A DNA stretch of 64,000 bases from Microbispora sp. H13382 (GTDB lineage Bacteria; Actinomycetota; Actinomycetes; Streptosporangiales; Streptosporangiaceae). How positions within the stretch are numbered: the first letter of the stretch is position 1; every line of letters starts with the position of its first letter. Both the position numbers and the translations under genes were made by a program. Where the stretch lies: the NCBI RefSeq assembly GCF_014161445.1, contig NZ_JABBXA010000019.1, positions 1 to 64,000 on the forward strand. The letters are read 5' to 3'. Positions 9,703 to 18,268 of this stretch are shown piece by piece. A model generated the notes under the pieces. The model worked only from the letters and a program-made list of their open reading frames with translations, was not told where the DNA came from and did not search any database.

Positions 9703-10683
9703 ATGGGAACCTCAGGTCTCGGCTGGTGCAAAGCCGGTCTCACTGCTGCCGGCACCGTCACGCTTCTCGCCTTGGGAGCCGCGAGCGCCTCGGCGGCGCC
9801 CGCTCCGCACGGGGACGACGTCGATCAGTCGACACGTACCAACGTCACGAACGCGATGAAGGGCGAGGCACTGGCGCACGTCACATACCGCGCGTACGCG
9901 AAGCAGGCGGACAGGGAGAATCTGCCGGAAGCGGCGGCGCTGTACCGGCGCACCGCGCACACGGAATTACGCGAGCACCTCACCGAGCAGGCGAAACTCA
10001 TCGGCCTGGTCGGCGACAACGCCACGAACCTCGGCGACAGCATGAGTGGCGAGTCCTACGAGGCGACGAAGATGTACAAGAACTTCGCCAAGCAGGCAAG
10101 GGCCGACGGCGACCGGCAGGCGGCCCGACTCTTCTCCGAGATAGCCAAGGACGAGGCCGCGCACCATGCGAAGTTCGTCAAGGCGGCGAAGGCCATCACC
10201 GATCCGTCGTCCGGCACGGTCATCCCAACGGACGTACGAGCCAAGCCGGTCGAGATACGGGCGGGCAAGCCCAGGGTCTCGTCGGACCGGACGCTGGAGA
10301 ACCTGCGTACGGCGATGAAGGGCGAAGCCTTCGCCTACGCGAAGTACACCCTCTATGGGGACAAGGCCCGGGAGACCGGTCAGCCGAGGCTCGCCAAGCT
10401 GTTCCACCGCACCGCCGCCGTCGAGCGCACCGAGCACTTCGCCGAGGAGGCGAATCTGGCCGGCGCGGTCCGGGACACCGCGGCCAACCTGTGCGCGACG
10501 ATCAAGGGGGAGACGCACGAAGGCACGCAGATGTACCCCGATTACGCGCGCCAGGCCTCGGCCGCCGGAGACACCGCGGCGGCGCGCGTGTTGAAGGACA
10601 CGGCGAAAGACGAACTCAAGCACGCGAAGGCCTTCTCCGGTCAGCTGTCCAAGCTCGGCGGCCGATGCCCCACGTCGAGCTGA
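9703..10683 (+). CDS. secreted protein with two tandem rubrerythrin-like ferritin domains
   Basis: 326 residues from the ATG at 9703. A signal peptide is clear (hydrophobic AGLTAAGTVTLLALGAASASAAPA, cleavage around AxA). Two homologous four-helix units follow: the first contains NAMKGEALAHVTYRAYAKQA, ELREHL, ESYEATKMY and AKDEAAHHAKF, and the second TAMKGEAFAYAKYTLYGDKA, ERTEHF, ETHEGTQMY and AKDELKHAKAF. The Glu and ExxH residues are those that bind diiron in rubrerythrins. No rubredoxin CxxC domain is present. A ferroxidase or peroxide-handling role outside the membrane is inferred. An ATG at 9670 is an alternative start. Confidence 0.75.
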   Translation: MGTSGLGWCKAGLTAAGTVTLLALGAASASAAPAPHGDDVDQSTRTNVTNAMKGEALAHVTYRAYAKQADRENLPEAAALYRRTAHTELREHLTEQAKLIGLVGDNATNLGDSMSGESYEATKMYKNFAKQARADGDRQAARLFSEIAKDEAAHHAKFVKAAKAITDPSSGTVIPTDVRAKPVEIRAGKPRVSSDRTLENLRTAMKGEAFAYAKYTLYGDKARETGQPRLAKLFHRTAAVERTEHFAEEANLAGAVRDTAANLCATIKGETHEGTQMYPDYARQASAAGDTAAARVLKDTAKDELKHAKAFSGQLSKLGGRCPTSS

Positions 10684-10801
10684 CCGATCCGGCACGGTCG
10701 TGCCGGGGGCACGCGACGGGAACGGCGAGAAATCGGAGGCCGTGAAAGACCGAGGCCCAGAGCCGGGACTCACTCCCCCGGACCTGGGCCTTTGTGGTCA
10801 G

Positions 10802-10872
10802 AGCGGACGACGGGAATCGAACCCGCGTAGCCAGTTTGGAAGACTGGGGCTCTACCATTGAGCTACGTCCGC
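10802..10872 (-). tRNA. tRNA-Gly (anticodon UCC)
   Basis: Folds as a complete cloverleaf on the minus strand: acceptor GCGGACG/CGTCCGC, D arm GCTC-AATGGTA-GAGC, anticodon loop CTTCCAA (anticodon TCC, reading GGA), T arm GCGGG-TTCGATT-CCCGT. It has 71 nt with discriminator T; CCA is not encoded. Confidence 0.95.
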
Positions 10873-10962
10873 GCGCGCCCGGTGTCCATCTGGTCTAGAC
10901 TTCATCCGGTCGTCAGGGCGTAAGCGTACCGGAGTCTCGGAGCGCACGCGTACCCGACGAGA

Positions 10963-11039
10963 CGGGGCGTGGCGCAGCTTGGTAGCGCGCTTGCTTTGGG
11001 AGCAAGAAGTCGCAGGTTCAAATCCTGTCGCCCCGACCA
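10963..11039 (+). tRNA. tRNA-Pro (anticodon UGG)
   Basis: Acceptor CGGGGCG/CGCCCCG, D arm GCGC..GCGC, anticodon stem CTTGC/GCAAG with loop TTTGGGA (anticodon TGG), T arm GCAGG-TTCAAAT-CCTGT, discriminator A, and CCA encoded at 11037-11039. The last 15 nt (11025-11039) are duplicated at 12377-12391 by insertion of the neighbouring IS element. The tRNA itself is intact. Confidence 0.96.
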
Positions 11040-11060
11040 TGTGATGTCGCAAGACATCGG

Positions 11061-11090
11061 AAACCCTCGAACCTACGGGTTCGGGGGTTT
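11061..11090 (+). terminator. hairpin at the left IS end, terminator downstream of tRNA-Pro
   Basis: AAACCCtCGAACC-tac-GGGTTCGgGGGTTT forms a 13-bp stem with one mismatch, followed on the plus strand by tttctttg. It would stop tRNA-Pro read-through into the antisense strand of the transposase, and it overlaps the transposase stop codon. Confidence 0.55.
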
Positions 11091-12257
11091 CTTTGTGTAC
11101 TGGGGTTGGTAGTCGCGGGTGGGGTCGGTGATCAGCTCGCGGAGGAGCTCTCCGGTGGTGGCGTTGACCACGCGGATGTGGAGATCGTCGACGAGCAGGA
11201 TGACGTGGGTTCGGGCGTGGGTTCGTCCGATGCCGATGTGGTGGAGCCGGTCGCCGATCCGCAGGGTGACGACGCCGGTGTGGTCGACGCGGTCGTGTCG
11301 GACCCGGGTGTGGGTGTCGCCGTCGCGGCTGCCGGCCGGTTGGGCCTTGGGCCGGGTGTTGTAGGCCGCGGCGGGCGTGGCGCGGTGGGGCAACGACCGG
11401 TGGGGGCGGTGGTGGTTGTAGGCGTCGACGAAGCGGTCGAGGAGAGTCTGTAAGTCGCTGATGGTGGCGGGCTGGTCGGGCTGGGCGCGCAGCCACCTCT
11501 TCATCGTCTGCTGGAAGCGTTCGACTTTTCCGCAGGTGGTGGGGTGGTTGGGGGTGGAGTTCTTCTGGGTGACGTGCAGGCGGCGCAGTTCGTGTTCGAA
11601 GGCGTTGCGGCCGCTGCGGCCGCCGGCCAGGCGGGTGGTGAACACCATGCCGTTGTCGGTGAGGGTGGAGGCGGGCACGCCGTGGGCGGCCACCGCGTGC
11701 CGGAAGGTGTCGCGCACGATCGGGCCGGTGACACGGGGGTGGGCGGTCACCGACAGGGCGTAGCGGGAGTGGTCGTCCAGCCAGGTGAGGATCTCGGCGT
11801 CGGTGCCGTCGGCCAGGCGGTAGTGGGTGAAGTCGGCCTGCCAGGTCTCGTTCGGCTGCTCGGCTTGGAAGCGGATGTAGGACGATCGTGGTCGCTTGTT
11901 CGGCTCGGGGGTGACCAGCCCGGCGCGGGTCAGGTAGCGGCTGATCGTCGCCCGGGACACGGTGACCTGGTGATGCTGGTGCAGGTGCCAGGCGATCGTG
12001 TCCGGCCCGGCGTCCAGGCCCTGGCCGGACAGGTCCTTGCGCAGGCGGACGATCAGTTCGACGGTGGCGGCGTCGATCGCCGTCGGTGAGGTCTTGGGTC
12101 GTCTGGATCGGGGCTCGAAGGCGTCCTCGCCCTGCTGCCGGTAGCGGGCAACGAGCTTGGACACCCAGCCTTTGGAGACGCCGTAGGAGCGGGCGACCTC
12201 TGCCTGTGAGCGGCCCTCGACGACGACCGCCGTGATGATGAGTCTGGCCTTCGACAC
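11073..12257 (-). CDS. IS481-family transposase (DDE integrase core)
   Basis: 394 residues. N-terminal helix-turn-helix (GRSQAEVARSYGVSKGWVSKLVARY, split here as GRSQAEVARSYGV and SKGWVSKLVARY), a linker HTH_32-like region, then the integrase core with the first Asp in ETWQADFTHY, the second in STLTDNGMVF and the Glu in CGKVERFQQTMKRW, and finally a C-terminal extension (TGVVTLRIGDRLHHIGIG) that is usual in actinobacterial IS481 members. The frame is uninterrupted. The stop lies 33 bp inside the left end of the element and the gene occupies almost the whole IS. Confidence 0.92.
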   Translation of the reverse strand: MSKARLIITAVVVEGRSQAEVARSYGVSKGWVSKLVARYRQQGEDAFEPRSRRPKTSPTAIDAATVELIVRLRKDLSGQGLDAGPDTIAWHLHQHHQVTVSRATISRYLTRAGLVTPEPNKRPRSSYIRFQAEQPNETWQADFTHYRLADGTDAEILTWLDDHSRYALSVTAHPRVTGPIVRDTFRHAVAAHGVPASTLTDNGMVFTTRLAGGRSGRNAFEHELRRLHVTQKNSTPNHPTTCGKVERFQQTMKRWLRAQPDQPATISDLQTLLDRFVDAYNHHRPHRSLPHRATPAAAYNTRPKAQPAGSRDGDTHTRVRHDRVDHTGVVTLRIGDRLHHIGIGRTHARTHVILLVDDLHIRVVNATTGELLRELITDPTRDYQPQYTKKPPNP

Positions 12258-12296
12258 GGGCCGACTGTCGACCGCCCGCAGGTCCTAGCTCTCCGT

Positions 12297-12376
12297 GTTT
12301 CCTATCTCCGGAGACACGCTCCGCCGGAGTTTCCTATGTCTCGAGACACCCGTTTCCTATGTCCTGAACCAGAACA
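12297..12376. repeat. three iterated transposase-binding motifs at the right end of the IS
   Basis: GTTTCCTAT followed by a partly palindromic tail occurs at 12297, 12329 and 12352 (the first two read GTTTCCTATNTC..GAGACAC). The outermost copy is the right inverted repeat; the left end has a single copy (GACATCGGAAAC). Multiple subterminal copies ahead of the transposase gene suggest transposase binding and autoregulation. Confidence 0.6.
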
Positions 12377-12391
12377 CTGTCGCCCCGACCA
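12377..12391 (+). repeat. 15-bp target-site duplication (second copy)
   Basis: CTGTCGCCCCGACCA, an exact copy of the tRNA-Pro 3' end at 11025-11039. The copies abut the IS ends exactly, so they are best read as the IS481 target duplication and not as att sites. Confidence 0.85.
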
Positions 12392-12567
12392 GCTCTCACG
12401 CATTTCTCACGCCGCTTCCGGCAGGCGGGAGCGGCCTCGTCCGCTCCCGCGCACCCGCAGGATCGAGGCGACGACACCCCGCCGCCGACCGCACCAGCCG
12501 GGCTCCGGGCCTCCTGCGCGTTTCTATAACCTGTTCTCGCCGTACCCCCGGGACCCTGAGGAGCACC

Positions 12568-13329
12568 ATGGGCGACCTGGTCCTCGTCGACCGGCCTGCC
12601 GAGGCCGTCGCGGTCGTGACGCTGAACCGTCCGCGCAAGTACAACGCGCTCTCCAAGGCGCTGCTGGAGGAGTTCCGCGACACGCTGGAGCGGCTCGCGG
12701 CCGAGCCTGACCTGCGCGCGATGGTCCTCACCGGGGCCGGCCCCGCTTTCTGCGCCGGCCTGGACCTCGGTGAGCTGGAAGCGGGGGTGAGGATCGGCCG
12801 TCCCGACTCGATCCTCCCGCTGCGGAACTTCCCCGTGCCCGTGATCGGGGCGGTCAACGGCGTCGCGGTGACCGGCGGCCTGGAGTTCGCGCTCGCGTGC
12901 GACTTCAGGATCGCCAGCGAACGGGCGCGGTTCGCCGACACCCACACCCGCGTCGGAATCGTGCCCTCCTGGGGCATGACCGCCCGGCTGAGCCAGGCGG
13001 TCGGGCAGGCGTGGGCCCGGCAGATGACGTTCACCGGGGACTTCGTCGACGCTCCCCTCGCGCTGCGCATCGGACTGGTGAACGAGGTCGTCGCGCACGA
13101 CCGGCTGCTGCCCCGGGCCGTGGAGCTCGCGCGGAGCATCGCGACGACGACGCCGCAGACGCTGGGCAGGATCCGGGAGATCTACGACCTCCTGCGGGAC
13201 GGCACCGGCGCCGACGGCCTGCGGGCCGAACTGGAGACCGGCCGGGACGGGCTCACCATCGCCGCCCCCGAGGACTTCGCCGCCCGCAGGCGCGCCGTGC
13301 TCGACCGGGGCCGGACCCAGAGCCGGTGA
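12568..13329 (+). CDS. enoyl-CoA hydratase/isomerase-family protein (crotonase fold)
   Basis: 253 residues. Crotonase signatures are present: oxyanion-hole loop GAGPAFCAGLDL (56-67) and GVAVTGGLEFALACDFRIA (98-116). Of the two catalytic glutamates of hydratases, the first is kept (Glu106) but the position of the second, usually in an FGxPE segment, reads FADTHT with His126. Hydratase activity on classic enoyl-CoA is therefore uncertain; an isomerase or other crotonase reaction is possible. The ATG at 12568 has GAGGAG just upstream. It lies 176 bp from the IS right boundary and appears undisturbed. Confidence 0.85.
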   Translation: MGDLVLVDRPAEAVAVVTLNRPRKYNALSKALLEEFRDTLERLAAEPDLRAMVLTGAGPAFCAGLDLGELEAGVRIGRPDSILPLRNFPVPVIGAVNGVAVTGGLEFALACDFRIASERARFADTHTRVGIVPSWGMTARLSQAVGQAWARQMTFTGDFVDAPLALRIGLVNEVVAHDRLLPRAVELARSIATTTPQTLGRIREIYDLLRDGTGADGLRAELETGRDGLTIAAPEDFAARRRAVLDRGRTQSR

Positions 13330-13332
13330 GAG

Positions 13333-13725
13333 TCACTCCTCCTCCACGTACGGGTGGGTGAGGAACTCGATGGCATGGCCGTCGGGGTCGTCCACGTACA
13401 CCCCGCGGCCGTGATGGCGGTGGTTGACCTGCTGCGGCTCCTGGTGGTGCGGCCCGCCCCAGTACGGCAGGCCCCGCTCGGCGATGCGGGCGCAGATCTC
13501 GTCGAACTCGTCCTCGGAGACGAGGAACGCCAGGTGCTGCATGACGATCCGGTCCCGGCCGACGATCGAGTCGGCGTAGTCGATCGTCACGCCGTTGGCG
13601 ACCCGGACCGTGGCGAACGGCCCGAACGCGCCGGGCTCCGGCTCGCCGAGCAACCCGGTCAGGAACCGGGCGGACTCGAAGCGGTCACTGCTGTGCACGA
13701 TCGTGTGGTCCAGTTGAGCGGTCAC
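13333..13725 (-). CDS. VOC-family (glyoxalase/dioxygenase-like) protein
   Basis: 130 residues with the beta-alpha-beta-beta-beta repeat of vicinal oxygen chelate proteins. Likely metal ligands are His in LDHTIVHS, His in VMQHLAFLV and Glu in [11 protein letters not shown]; the DPDGHAIEF motif is typical. The substrate is unknown. The GTG at 13725 follows GGAGG closely and begins at TAQLDHTIV, the normal family start; the frame is open to 13758. It is convergent with the crotonase gene with only 3 bp between stops. Confidence 0.8.
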   Translation of the reverse strand: MTAQLDHTIVHSSDRFESARFLTGLLGEPEPGAFGPFATVRVANGVTIDYADSIVGRDRIVMQHLAFLVSEDEFDEICARIAERGLPYWGGPHHQEPQQVNHRHHGRGVYVDDPDGHAIEFLTHPYVEEE

Positions 13726-13763
13726 GGCGCCCTCCAGGTTTTCCGCGGTCCTCATCAACCCAA

Positions 13764-13769
13764 TACCGT
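13764..13769 (+). promoter_or_regulatory. -10 box (TACCGT) of a leaderless promoter for the DUF2087 gene
   Basis: TACCGT is followed by 6 nt and then the GTG start at 13776, with no Shine-Dalgarno. It is the same TANNNT-N6-start layout seen at several other genes in this window. Confidence 0.5.
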
Positions 13770-13775
13770 GGACAG

Positions 13776-14273
13776 GTGATCGACAAGCACATCTCCCGCG
13801 TGCTCGGGCTGCTCGGACAGGACGACACGCTTCGCGTCCTCGCCGGACTGGTCCTGCGTCCCGGCGAGCCGCTCGACAAGGTCACCGGGCTGACCCCGGA
13901 GGCGGCGGCCAAGGCTCTGGACCGGCTGGCCAGGGGCGGCCTCGCCGTACGGGAGGAGGACGGCTGGCGGGCGCGACCCGAGACCTTCCGCGACCTGCTG
14001 CGCACGGTCCCCTCCACGCCGGCCGACCCGATGGACGCGTTCCTGGTCGACGGGCGGCTCGTCTCCATACCGGTGAAGCGGGCCAAACGGCTGATGGTGC
14101 TCGACTACATCGCGCAGGTGTTCGAGGTGGGCGTGCGCTACCAGGAGAAGGAGATCGACGTGGCGCTGCGGGCGTTCCACGACGACCACGCCGCGCTGCG
14201 CCGCTACCTGGTGGACGAGGGGTTCCTCACCCGGGAGGCGGGCGTCTACTGGCGCTCGGGGGGAACGGTCTGA
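13776..14273 (+). CDS. DUF2087 domain protein with N-terminal winged helix
   Basis: 165 residues. Residues 1-70 look like an ArsR-type winged helix ([35 protein letters not shown]). Residues ~85-160 are a DUF2087 domain ([53 protein letters not shown]). Proteins with this pair are thought to be transcriptional regulators; the target is unknown. It is divergent from the VOC gene (50 bp), so it may control it. GTG start with a -10 box 6 nt upstream, suggesting a leaderless mRNA. Confidence 0.8.
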   Translation: MIDKHISRVLGLLGQDDTLRVLAGLVLRPGEPLDKVTGLTPEAAAKALDRLARGGLAVREEDGWRARPETFRDLLRTVPSTPADPMDAFLVDGRLVSIPVKRAKRLMVLDYIAQVFEVGVRYQEKEIDVALRAFHDDHAALRRYLVDEGFLTREAGVYWRSGGTV

Positions 14274-14350
14274 CGCAGCCGTCTGACCGGGTCCGGCCAC
14301 ATGGGCCGACGCCCTTTCCCGATGGCCCCGGGGCGCGGACACTGGAAGAC

Positions 14351-15709
14351 ATGGGCGAGCCGACCAGGGTCCTTCTCGACGAGTCCCGGATCCCCCGGAA
14401 CTGGTACAACCTCATCCCAGACCTGCCCACGCCGCCCCCGCCGGTGCTCCATCCGGCGACGCTGCAGCCGGTCGGCCCCGACGACCTCGCCCCGCTCTTC
14501 CCGGAGGCACTGATCGGGCAGGAGGTGTCGGGCGAGCGGTTCGTCCCGATCCCTGACGGCGTCCTCGACGTCTACCGCCTCTGGCGGCCGACGCCGCTCA
14601 TCCGCGCACGCCGCCTGGAGCGCGCCCTCGGCACGCCCGCGCGTATCTACTACAAGTACGAGGGCGGCAGCCCGTCGGGCTCGCACAAGCCCAACACGGC
14701 GGTTCCTCAGGCGTACTACAACGCGCGGGAGGGCGTGCGCAGGCTGACCACCGAGACCGGCGCGGGCCAGTGGGGCTCCGCGCTGGCGTTCGCCTCCGCC
14801 CAGTACGGCCTGGCCTGCGAGATCTGGATGGTCCGGGCGTCGTACGACCAGAAGCCGTACCGGCGCACGCTGATGAAGGTCTACGGCGCCACCCTGCACG
14901 CCAGCCCGTCGGCGGTGACCACGGCGGGCAGCAGGATCCTGGCGGAGGACCCGCACTGCACGGGGTCGCTGGGCATCGCGATCAGCGAGGCCGTCGAGGT
15001 GGCCGGGCAGCACGACGACACGCGGTACGCCCTGGGCTCGGTGCTCAACCACGTCCTGCTGCACCAGACCGTCATCGGCGAGGAGGCGCTGGAGCAGCTC
15101 GCCACCCTCGGCGAGACCCCCGACCTGGTGATCGGCTGCACCGGCGGCGGCTCCAACTTCGCCGGGCTGGCCTTCCCCTTCCTGCGCGAGAAGCTGGCGG
15201 GACGGATGAACCCGGTGCTGCGCGCCGTGGAGCCCGCCGCCTGCCCGTCGCTGACCCGGGGCACGTACACCTACGACTTCGGCGACGCCGCGGGGTTCAC
15301 GCCGCTGATGAAGATGCACACGCTGGGGCACACGTTCGTGCCCGACCCGATCCACGCCGGCGGGCTGCGCTACCACGGCATGTCGCCGCTGCTCTCACAC
15401 GTGTACGCGCAGGGCCTGGTGGAGGCCGTGGCCGTCACGCAGACCGAGTGCTTCGACGCGGGGATCCGCTTCGCCAGGGCCGAGGGGGTCGTGCCTGCCC
15501 CCGAACCCGCCCACGCGGTGGCCGCGACGATCGCGGAGGCGCTGCGGTGCGCGGAGTCGGGCGAGGAGAAGGTCATCGTGATGTCCCTGTGCGGACACGG
15601 CCATTTCGACCTGCCCGCCTACGAGAGCCGTCTCGCCGGTCGGCTGGAGGATTTCACGCTCCCGCAGGAGCGGATCGACGAGGCCCTCGCGCACCTGCCC
15701 GCCGTCTGA
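14351..15709 (+). CDS. TrpB-like pyridoxal-phosphate-dependent enzyme (TrpB2 type)
   Basis: 452 residues, longer than canonical TrpB. PLP Schiff-base lysine is Lys113 in [12 protein letters not shown], and the phosphate-binding loop is [10 protein letters not shown]. The N-terminal extension before [17 protein letters not shown] and the C-terminal [13 protein letters not shown] motif are those of the TrpB2 group (TIGR01415), which works as a stand-alone tryptophan synthase beta-like enzyme. No trpA or other trp genes are near, so it may make tryptophan from free indole or use another indole-like or serine substrate. The ATG at 14351 follows CTGGAAGAC (weak SD). Confidence 0.88.
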   Translation: MGEPTRVLLDESRIPRNWYNLIPDLPTPPPPVLHPATLQPVGPDDLAPLFPEALIGQEVSGERFVPIPDGVLDVYRLWRPTPLIRARRLERALGTPARIYYKYEGGSPSGSHKPNTAVPQAYYNAREGVRRLTTETGAGQWGSALAFASAQYGLACEIWMVRASYDQKPYRRTLMKVYGATLHASPSAVTTAGSRILAEDPHCTGSLGIAISEAVEVAGQHDDTRYALGSVLNHVLLHQTVIGEEALEQLATLGETPDLVIGCTGGGSNFAGLAFPFLREKLAGRMNPVLRAVEPAACPSLTRGTYTYDFGDAAGFTPLMKMHTLGHTFVPDPIHAGGLRYHGMSPLLSHVYAQGLVEAVAVTQTECFDAGIRFARAEGVVPAPEPAHAVAATIAEALRCAESGEEKVIVMSLCGHGHFDLPAYESRLAGRLEDFTLPQERIDEALAHLPAV

Positions 15710-15872
15710 TGTGACGCATGCTCACCGATATCCCGTTTCGTCCCTTGAGCGGCGGGTACGGCTGCGCCATCGTGCCGTAATACCTGTCGGAGCACTCATG
15801 TCAAACGGCTGAAATGCGCGGTATCAGCTCCATACGATTCTGGAACACCATCCGCTCTCTCCGGAGAATTCG

Positions 15873-17606
15873 TTGAACCGGAACTGCGTTATCAAGGACC
15901 CCGCCCCGGGGAACCGGGCGCAGTGGCGCCGCAGCAGCGCCGCGTCCGCCAACGAGCGGCTGGCTTTCCTGAACGAGGCGAGCCGGCGCATCGGCAGCAC
16001 GCTCGATCTGGCCGAAACGAGCCGGGAGCTCGTGGACGTGTCGGTCCCCCGCTTCGCCGACGCGGCGGCCGTGATGGTGCAGGACCGCCTCATGTCGGAA
16101 GGCGAATTATCGCCCCGGCCGGTGGACGGGACGACCCTCGTACGCCGGGTGGCCCTGGGTGTGGCCGGCGCCGATCCGGAGGCCTGGATGAAGGCCTTCC
16201 CGGTCGACGAGGCGACGGTCTACCCGGCGATCCTCCCGCAGGCCCAGTGCATGGCGGGCGGGAAGCCGCTGATGTACCCGTCGCTGGACAAGGAGAGCGC
16301 CCGGCTGATCGGCGCCAGCCTGGACCGGGAGGAGGCGGTCGCCTCGCTCCTGACCGACTGCTCGTTCCTCGCGGTGCCCCTGCGTGCGCGGGGACGGGTC
16401 CTCGGCTGCGTGGTCTTCACCCGGCGCCCCGGCAGCCTGCCGTTCGAGGAGCAGGACGTGGTGGTGGCCGAGGACCTGGCCGCCCGCGCCGCCCTGTGCA
16501 TCGACAACGCGCGGCTGTACACCACGGAGCGCAAAACCGCGCTGACCCTGCAGAGCAGCCTGCTGCCCGTCGAACTTCCACAGGCGCTCGGGATGGACAT
16601 CGCCTCGCGTTATCTGCCGGCCAGCGACCTGATGGGCGTCGGTGGCGACTGGTATGACGTGATCGCCCTGCCCGGCTGCCGTACGGCCCTGGTGGTGGGC
16701 GACGTCATGGGGCACGGGACCAGGGCCGCGGCGACCATGGGCCAGCTGCGCACGGCCGCGCGTACGCTGGCGAGCCTCGACCTGCCGCCCGACGAGGTGC
16801 TGTTCCGGCTCAACCTCATGAGCCAGGACCTCGACCCGAGCCAGATCGCGACGTGCATCTACGCCGTCTACGACCCGGTGACGCGCAATTGCGCGCTCGC
16901 CCGTGCGGGGCACGTGCCCCCGATCCTGCTGCACCCCGACCGCTCGACCGAGATCATCGAGCTGCCGTCGGGCCTGCCGCTGGGCATCGGCAGCGACCCA
17001 CTGGAGTCGTGCGAGCTGGTCCTGCCGTCCGGGAGCGTGCTCGCCTTCTACACCGACGGCCTGGTGGAGAGCCGCGAGCGGGACCTGGACGCCGGGATCA
17101 TGGGGCTGCGGCGCCTGCTCGCCGGTCCGGTCGACGACCTGGAGGACATGTGCGATGTGATCATCAGCAGCCAACGGTCGAGCCACGAGCGTGACGACAT
17201 CGCCCTGCTGGTGGCCGAAGTGCGCGATCTCGATCCGGACGAGATCGCGACCTGCCCGCTGCCGGCCGACCCGCGGTTCGTCTCGCACGCGCGCCGCTTC
17301 GTCCGCGGCACCCTGCAGAGGTGGGGCCTGGGCGGCCTGGTGGACGCCACCCAGCTCATCGTGAGCGAGCTGGTCACCAACGCGCTCAAGCACGGCTGGC
17401 CGCCGATAGAGCTGCGGCTGCTGCGCGGGCGGACGCTGGTGGTCGAGGTCGCCGACGGCTCGCCCGCCGCTCCCGCCCCGCGCACGGCCACCCCTGACGA
17501 GGACACCGGCCGCGGTCTCCAGCTGATCAAGCGGTTCGCCTACCGCTGGGGCACCCGGCCCACTCCGTACGGGAAGATCGTCTGGGTCGAGCAGCACCTC
17601 CCTTGA
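15873..17606 (+). CDS. GAF - PP2C (SpoIIE) phosphatase - HATPase fusion regulator
   Basis: 577 residues: GAF-like sensor at about 30-225, SpoIIE/RsbU-type PP2C phosphatase at about 230-450 (GVGGDWYDVIALP, VVGDVMGHGTRAAATMGQLR, LARAGHVPPILL, FYTDGLVESR, SSHERDDIALLVAEV), and an RsbW-like GHKL ATPase at about 460-577 (N box LIVSELVTNALKHG, G box DTGRGLQLIKRF). One chain thus carries both the phosphatase and kinase halves of a partner-switching module acting on STAS anti-anti-sigma proteins. The start is a TTG at 15873 with GGAG 6 nt upstream. The 163 bp before it carries no other gene. Confidence 0.88.
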   Translation: MNRNCVIKDPAPGNRAQWRRSSAASANERLAFLNEASRRIGSTLDLAETSRELVDVSVPRFADAAAVMVQDRLMSEGELSPRPVDGTTLVRRVALGVAGADPEAWMKAFPVDEATVYPAILPQAQCMAGGKPLMYPSLDKESARLIGASLDREEAVASLLTDCSFLAVPLRARGRVLGCVVFTRRPGSLPFEEQDVVVAEDLAARAALCIDNARLYTTERKTALTLQSSLLPVELPQALGMDIASRYLPASDLMGVGGDWYDVIALPGCRTALVVGDVMGHGTRAAATMGQLRTAARTLASLDLPPDEVLFRLNLMSQDLDPSQIATCIYAVYDPVTRNCALARAGHVPPILLHPDRSTEIIELPSGLPLGIGSDPLESCELVLPSGSVLAFYTDGLVESRERDLDAGIMGLRRLLAGPVDDLEDMCDVIISSQRSSHERDDIALLVAEVRDLDPDEIATCPLPADPRFVSHARRFVRGTLQRWGLGGLVDATQLIVSELVTNALKHGWPPIELRLLRGRTLVVEVADGSPAAPAPRTATPDEDTGRGLQLIKRFAYRWGTRPTPYGKIVWVEQHLP

Positions 17607-17692
17607 CCCGGGTGTTCCTCCCCGGCGAGCGTGTATTACTGATCGTTGAGAAGAGTTACGTTCGAACGGGGAGTTCGTGGCGAGGAGGGGAC

Positions 17693-18259
17693 ATGATCGA
17701 TATCCGTGACGCGTACCGCAGGGCGCTGGACGGTTTCGGGGACCGCCTCCATCTCGTCCGCCGCGGACAGTGGGAGTTGCCCACTCCCTGCGTCGACTGG
17801 GACGTCCGCGGGCTGGTCAACCACGTCGTGTCCGAGAACCTGTGGGCCCCCGAGCTGCTGTCCGGCCGCAGGGTCGCGGAGGTGGGAGACGCCTTCGAGG
17901 GCGACGTGCTCGGCGACGACCCGGTCAAGGCGTTCGAGGCGTCCGCGCAGGGCGCCGTGCAGGCCGTGTACGCCGAGGGCGCCCTGACCACCGTCGCCCA
18001 CCTGTCCTTCGGCGACGTGCCGGGCGAGGAGTACATCACCGAACTGTTCGCGGACGCGCTGATCCACACCTGGGATCTGGCACGTGCCATCGGGGGGCCG
18101 GAAAGGCTCGACCCCGAGCTCGTCGCCTCCTGCTCGGAATGGTTCGAGAAGGCGCGGGAGGACTACCGCGAGGCGGGAGTGATCGGGGACGAGCGAGACG
18201 TCCCGGCCGGCGCCGACCAGCAGACTCACCTGCTCGCCGCCTGGGGCAGGAACCCCTAG
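17693..18259 (+). CDS. TIGR03086-family (mycothiol-dependent maleylpyruvate isomerase-like) protein
   Basis: 188 residues with the DinB/MDMPI four-helix fold: TPCVDWDVRGLVNHVVSENLW near the N-terminus and ADALIHTWDLARAIG in the middle, the His residues being the expected metal ligands. The family (TIGR03086) is tied to mycothiol-containing actinobacteria; the substrate is not predictable. The ATG at 17693 has GAGGAGGGG upstream. It starts 87 bp after the preceding regulator and may share its transcript. Confidence 0.78.
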   Translation: MIDIRDAYRRALDGFGDRLHLVRRGQWELPTPCVDWDVRGLVNHVVSENLWAPELLSGRRVAEVGDAFEGDVLGDDPVKAFEASAQGAVQAVYAEGALTTVAHLSFGDVPGEEYITELFADALIHTWDLARAIGGPERLDPELVASCSEWFEKAREDYREAGVIGDERDVPAGADQQTHLLAAWGRNP

Positions 18260-18268
18260 GCCGGGCCT

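Larger units (their letters stand above)
11040..12376 (-). mobile_element. intact IS481-family insertion sequence next to tRNA-Pro
   Basis: A 1337-bp element beginning TGTGATGTC and ending CCAGAACA (TG...CA ends). The 25-bp terminal inverted repeats at 11040-11064 and 12352-12376 match at about 18 of 25 positions, sharing GACAT(c/a)GGAAAC on the inner side. It is flanked by a perfect 15-bp direct repeat, CTGTCGCCCCGACCA (11025-11039 and 12377-12391), within the 4-15-bp target-duplication range known for IS481 relatives. One full-length DDE transposase is inside. It therefore looks recently active. Confidence 0.88.

Noticed and set aside
11025..12391. attL/attR pair of a tRNA-Pro integrated genetic element
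   Set aside because: There is no integrase gene, and the repeats abut TG...CA ends with inverted repeats and a DDE transposase; an IS481 target duplication explains everything.
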